A stretch of DNA of 15,634 bases from Clostridiaceae bacterium. GTDB lineage: Bacteria > Bacillota > Clostridia > UBA1212 > DUPL01. The DNA lies in contig JAAYLF010000417.1 in NCBI GenBank assembly GCA_012522035.1, positions 1 through 15,634 of the forward strand, written 5' to 3'. The notes under the pieces are model-generated. The model worked only from the letters and a program-made list of their open reading frames with translations. It did not search any database and was not told the origin of the DNA. Below, piece after piece: positions 14,443-15,634 of the stretch (position 1 is its first letter; the number at the start of each line of letters is the position of its first letter). Both the position numbers and the translations under genes were made by a program.

Positions 14443-15634
14443 ATGTTGACTGACATTCAAATTGCTCAAAGCACCGAGTTAAAGCCGATAGCATCAGTAG
14501 CGGAAACCATAGGCATAGAGGAGTCCGATCTTGAGCTGTATGGCAAATACAAAGCTAAAATATCCCCTGAATATATAAAAAAGATTAACGATAACAAGGA
14601 TGGCAAGTTGATACTGGTTACATCCATAAACCCAACACCTGCAGGAGAAGGAAAAACAACAATAACTGTAGGTTTGGGCCAGGCTATGAATCTGATTGGA
14701 AAGAAAACCGTCATTGCCCTCAGAGAACCTTCTCTTGGCCCAACCATGGGCATAAAGGGAGGAGCAACAGGCGGAGGATACTCCCAAGTGCTGCCCATGG
14801 AAGACATAAACCTGCATTTTACAGGCGATTTGCATGCAATCACCGCTGCCAACAACCTGCTTGCGGCAGTTATAGACAATCATATCTATCAAGGCAATGA
14901 ACTTGACATCAACGTCAACCGGGTAATACATAAAAGATGTATTGACATGAACGACAGAGCCCTGAGAAACATTGTTCTTGGTCTTGGCAGTGCAAAGGAT
15001 GGAATACCAAGACAAGACAGCTTCATCCTTACAGTAGCAACCGAGGTAATGGCAATTCTGTGTCTTTCTGAAAGCCTTACTGATTTGAAAGACAGACTCG
15101 GAAGAATGATTGTAGCTTTTTCAAACAGCAACAAGCCAATTACTGTAAGGGACCTGAATGTCCAGGGTGCTATGGCTCTGCTTTTAAAAGACGCAATCAA
15201 GCCAAATCTTGTACAAACCACCGAAAACACACCTGCACTTATGCACGGAGGTCCTTTTGCCAATATTGCTCATGGATGCAACAGCGTCATAGCAACCAAA
15301 CTGGGTCTCAAAACCGCAGACTACGTTATAACCGAAGCAGGTTTTGGTGCAGATCTTGGAGCTGAGAAGTTCTTTGATATAAAGTGCAGAAAAGCCAATC
15401 TCAAACCTTCCGCCGCAGTTATAGTTGCGACTATAAGAGCCCTCAAGCACCATGGAAATGGCGACATTGAAAAAGGTCTTGAGAATCTTGGAAAACATAT
15501 TGAAAACATACAGAGTTTTGGAGTTCCTGCTATCATTGCAATAAATCACTTTGCAAACGACAGCGAAGATGACACAAAAAGCATAATTGACTACTGCAGC
15601 AATCTGGGAGTGGATGCGGAAATCTGCACACTGC
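14443..15634 (+). CDS. fhs: Formate-tetrahydrofolate ligase (3' end outside window)
   Basis: ATG 14443 follows AAAGGAG. The frame stays open to the window end, giving 397 of about 556 residues. It makes 10-formyltetrahydrofolate from formate, tetrahydrofolate and ATP, feeding purine synthesis and, in acetogens, the methyl branch of the Wood-Ljungdahl pathway. The ATP-binding P-loop TPAGEGKTT is at 65-73, followed by REPSLGPTMGIKGGATGGGY, LHFTGDLHAI, TPALMHGGPFANIAHGCNSV, EAGFGADLGAEKFFDIKCR and IAINHFANDS, all in the family order. No other Wood-Ljungdahl gene is in the window, so acetogenesis cannot be claimed. It has its own promoter inside the end of the MATE gene. Confidence 0.97.
   Translation, partial: MLTDIQIAQSTELKPIASVAETIGIEESDLELYGKYKAKISPEYIKKINDNKDGKLILVTSINPTPAGEGKTTITVGLGQAMNLIGKKTVIALREPSLGPTMGIKGGATGGGYSQVLPMEDINLHFTGDLHAITAANNLLAAVIDNHIYQGNELDINVNRVIHKRCIDMNDRALRNIVLGLGSAKDGIPRQDSFILTVATEVMAILCLSESLTDLKDRLGRMIVAFSNSNKPITVRDLNVQGAMALLLKDAIKPNLVQTTENTPALMHGGPFANIAHGCNSVIATKLGLKTADYVITEAGFGADLGAEKFFDIKCRKANLKPSAAVIVATIRALKHHGNGDIEKGLENLGKHIENIQSFGVPAIIAINHFANDSEDDTKSIIDYCSNLGVDAEICTL

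Noticed and set aside
1..15634. Mobile element, CRISPR array, tRNA or rRNA
   Set aside because: No transposase or integrase, no regularly spaced repeats, and no cloverleaf or rRNA-like sequence was seen on either strand.

Overview
The window looks like chromosomal DNA from an anaerobic, low-GC Gram-positive bacterium of the class Clostridia. The signs are a single-chain pyruvate:ferredoxin oxidoreductase, formate-tetrahydrofolate ligase, HgdC-type activases, strong AGGAGG ribosome-binding sites and canonical sigma-A promoters. I see no tRNA, rRNA, CRISPR array, insertion sequence or phage gene, and I cannot name the genus.

Layout. (1) At 2-1820 lie the end of an AraC-family regulator, a shared terminator, and a convergent remnant sugar operon (broken TIM-barrel epimerase plus a truncated NagA) behind a good promoter at 1710-1738. 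(2) At 1821-2219 is a small membrane protein with an HEXXH motif. (3) At 2221-5159 is a minus-strand operon of three overlapping genes: two paralogous activase-related (DUF2229-type) proteins and an HgdC-like ATPase. This is the least understood system here. (4) At 5335-6860 is a GH78-like glycosidase, frame-broken. (5) At 6967-10521 is a complete nifJ with a Rex-like operator over its -10 box. (6) At 10711-12690 is a two-gene operon for a lipoprotein glycosidase and a membrane-anchored NPCBM protein, preceded by a leader that contains an intrinsic terminator. (7) At 13017-14389 is a MATE transporter, frame-broken. (8) From 14443 to the window end is fhs, cut by the edge.

How they fit. nifJ makes acetyl-CoA, CO2 and low-potential electrons from pyruvate, and fhs feeds formate into folate one-carbon metabolism. 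The activase trio is the kind of machine that uses ATP to push such electrons to a very low potential onto an iron-sulfur protein, although its substrate cannot be told from this window. The glycosidase, lipoprotein, NPCBM protein and sugar-operon remnant point to use of plant or glycan carbohydrates.

Caution on quality. Three genes (epimerase, glycosidase, MATE) are each broken by what reads as one missing base, two of them clearly in homopolymers. A fourth (the first activase-related gene) has an in-frame TAA. nifJ has one cluster-ligand Cys replaced by Ser. The cause may be homopolymer sequencing error or real gene decay, and the sequence alone cannot decide which.
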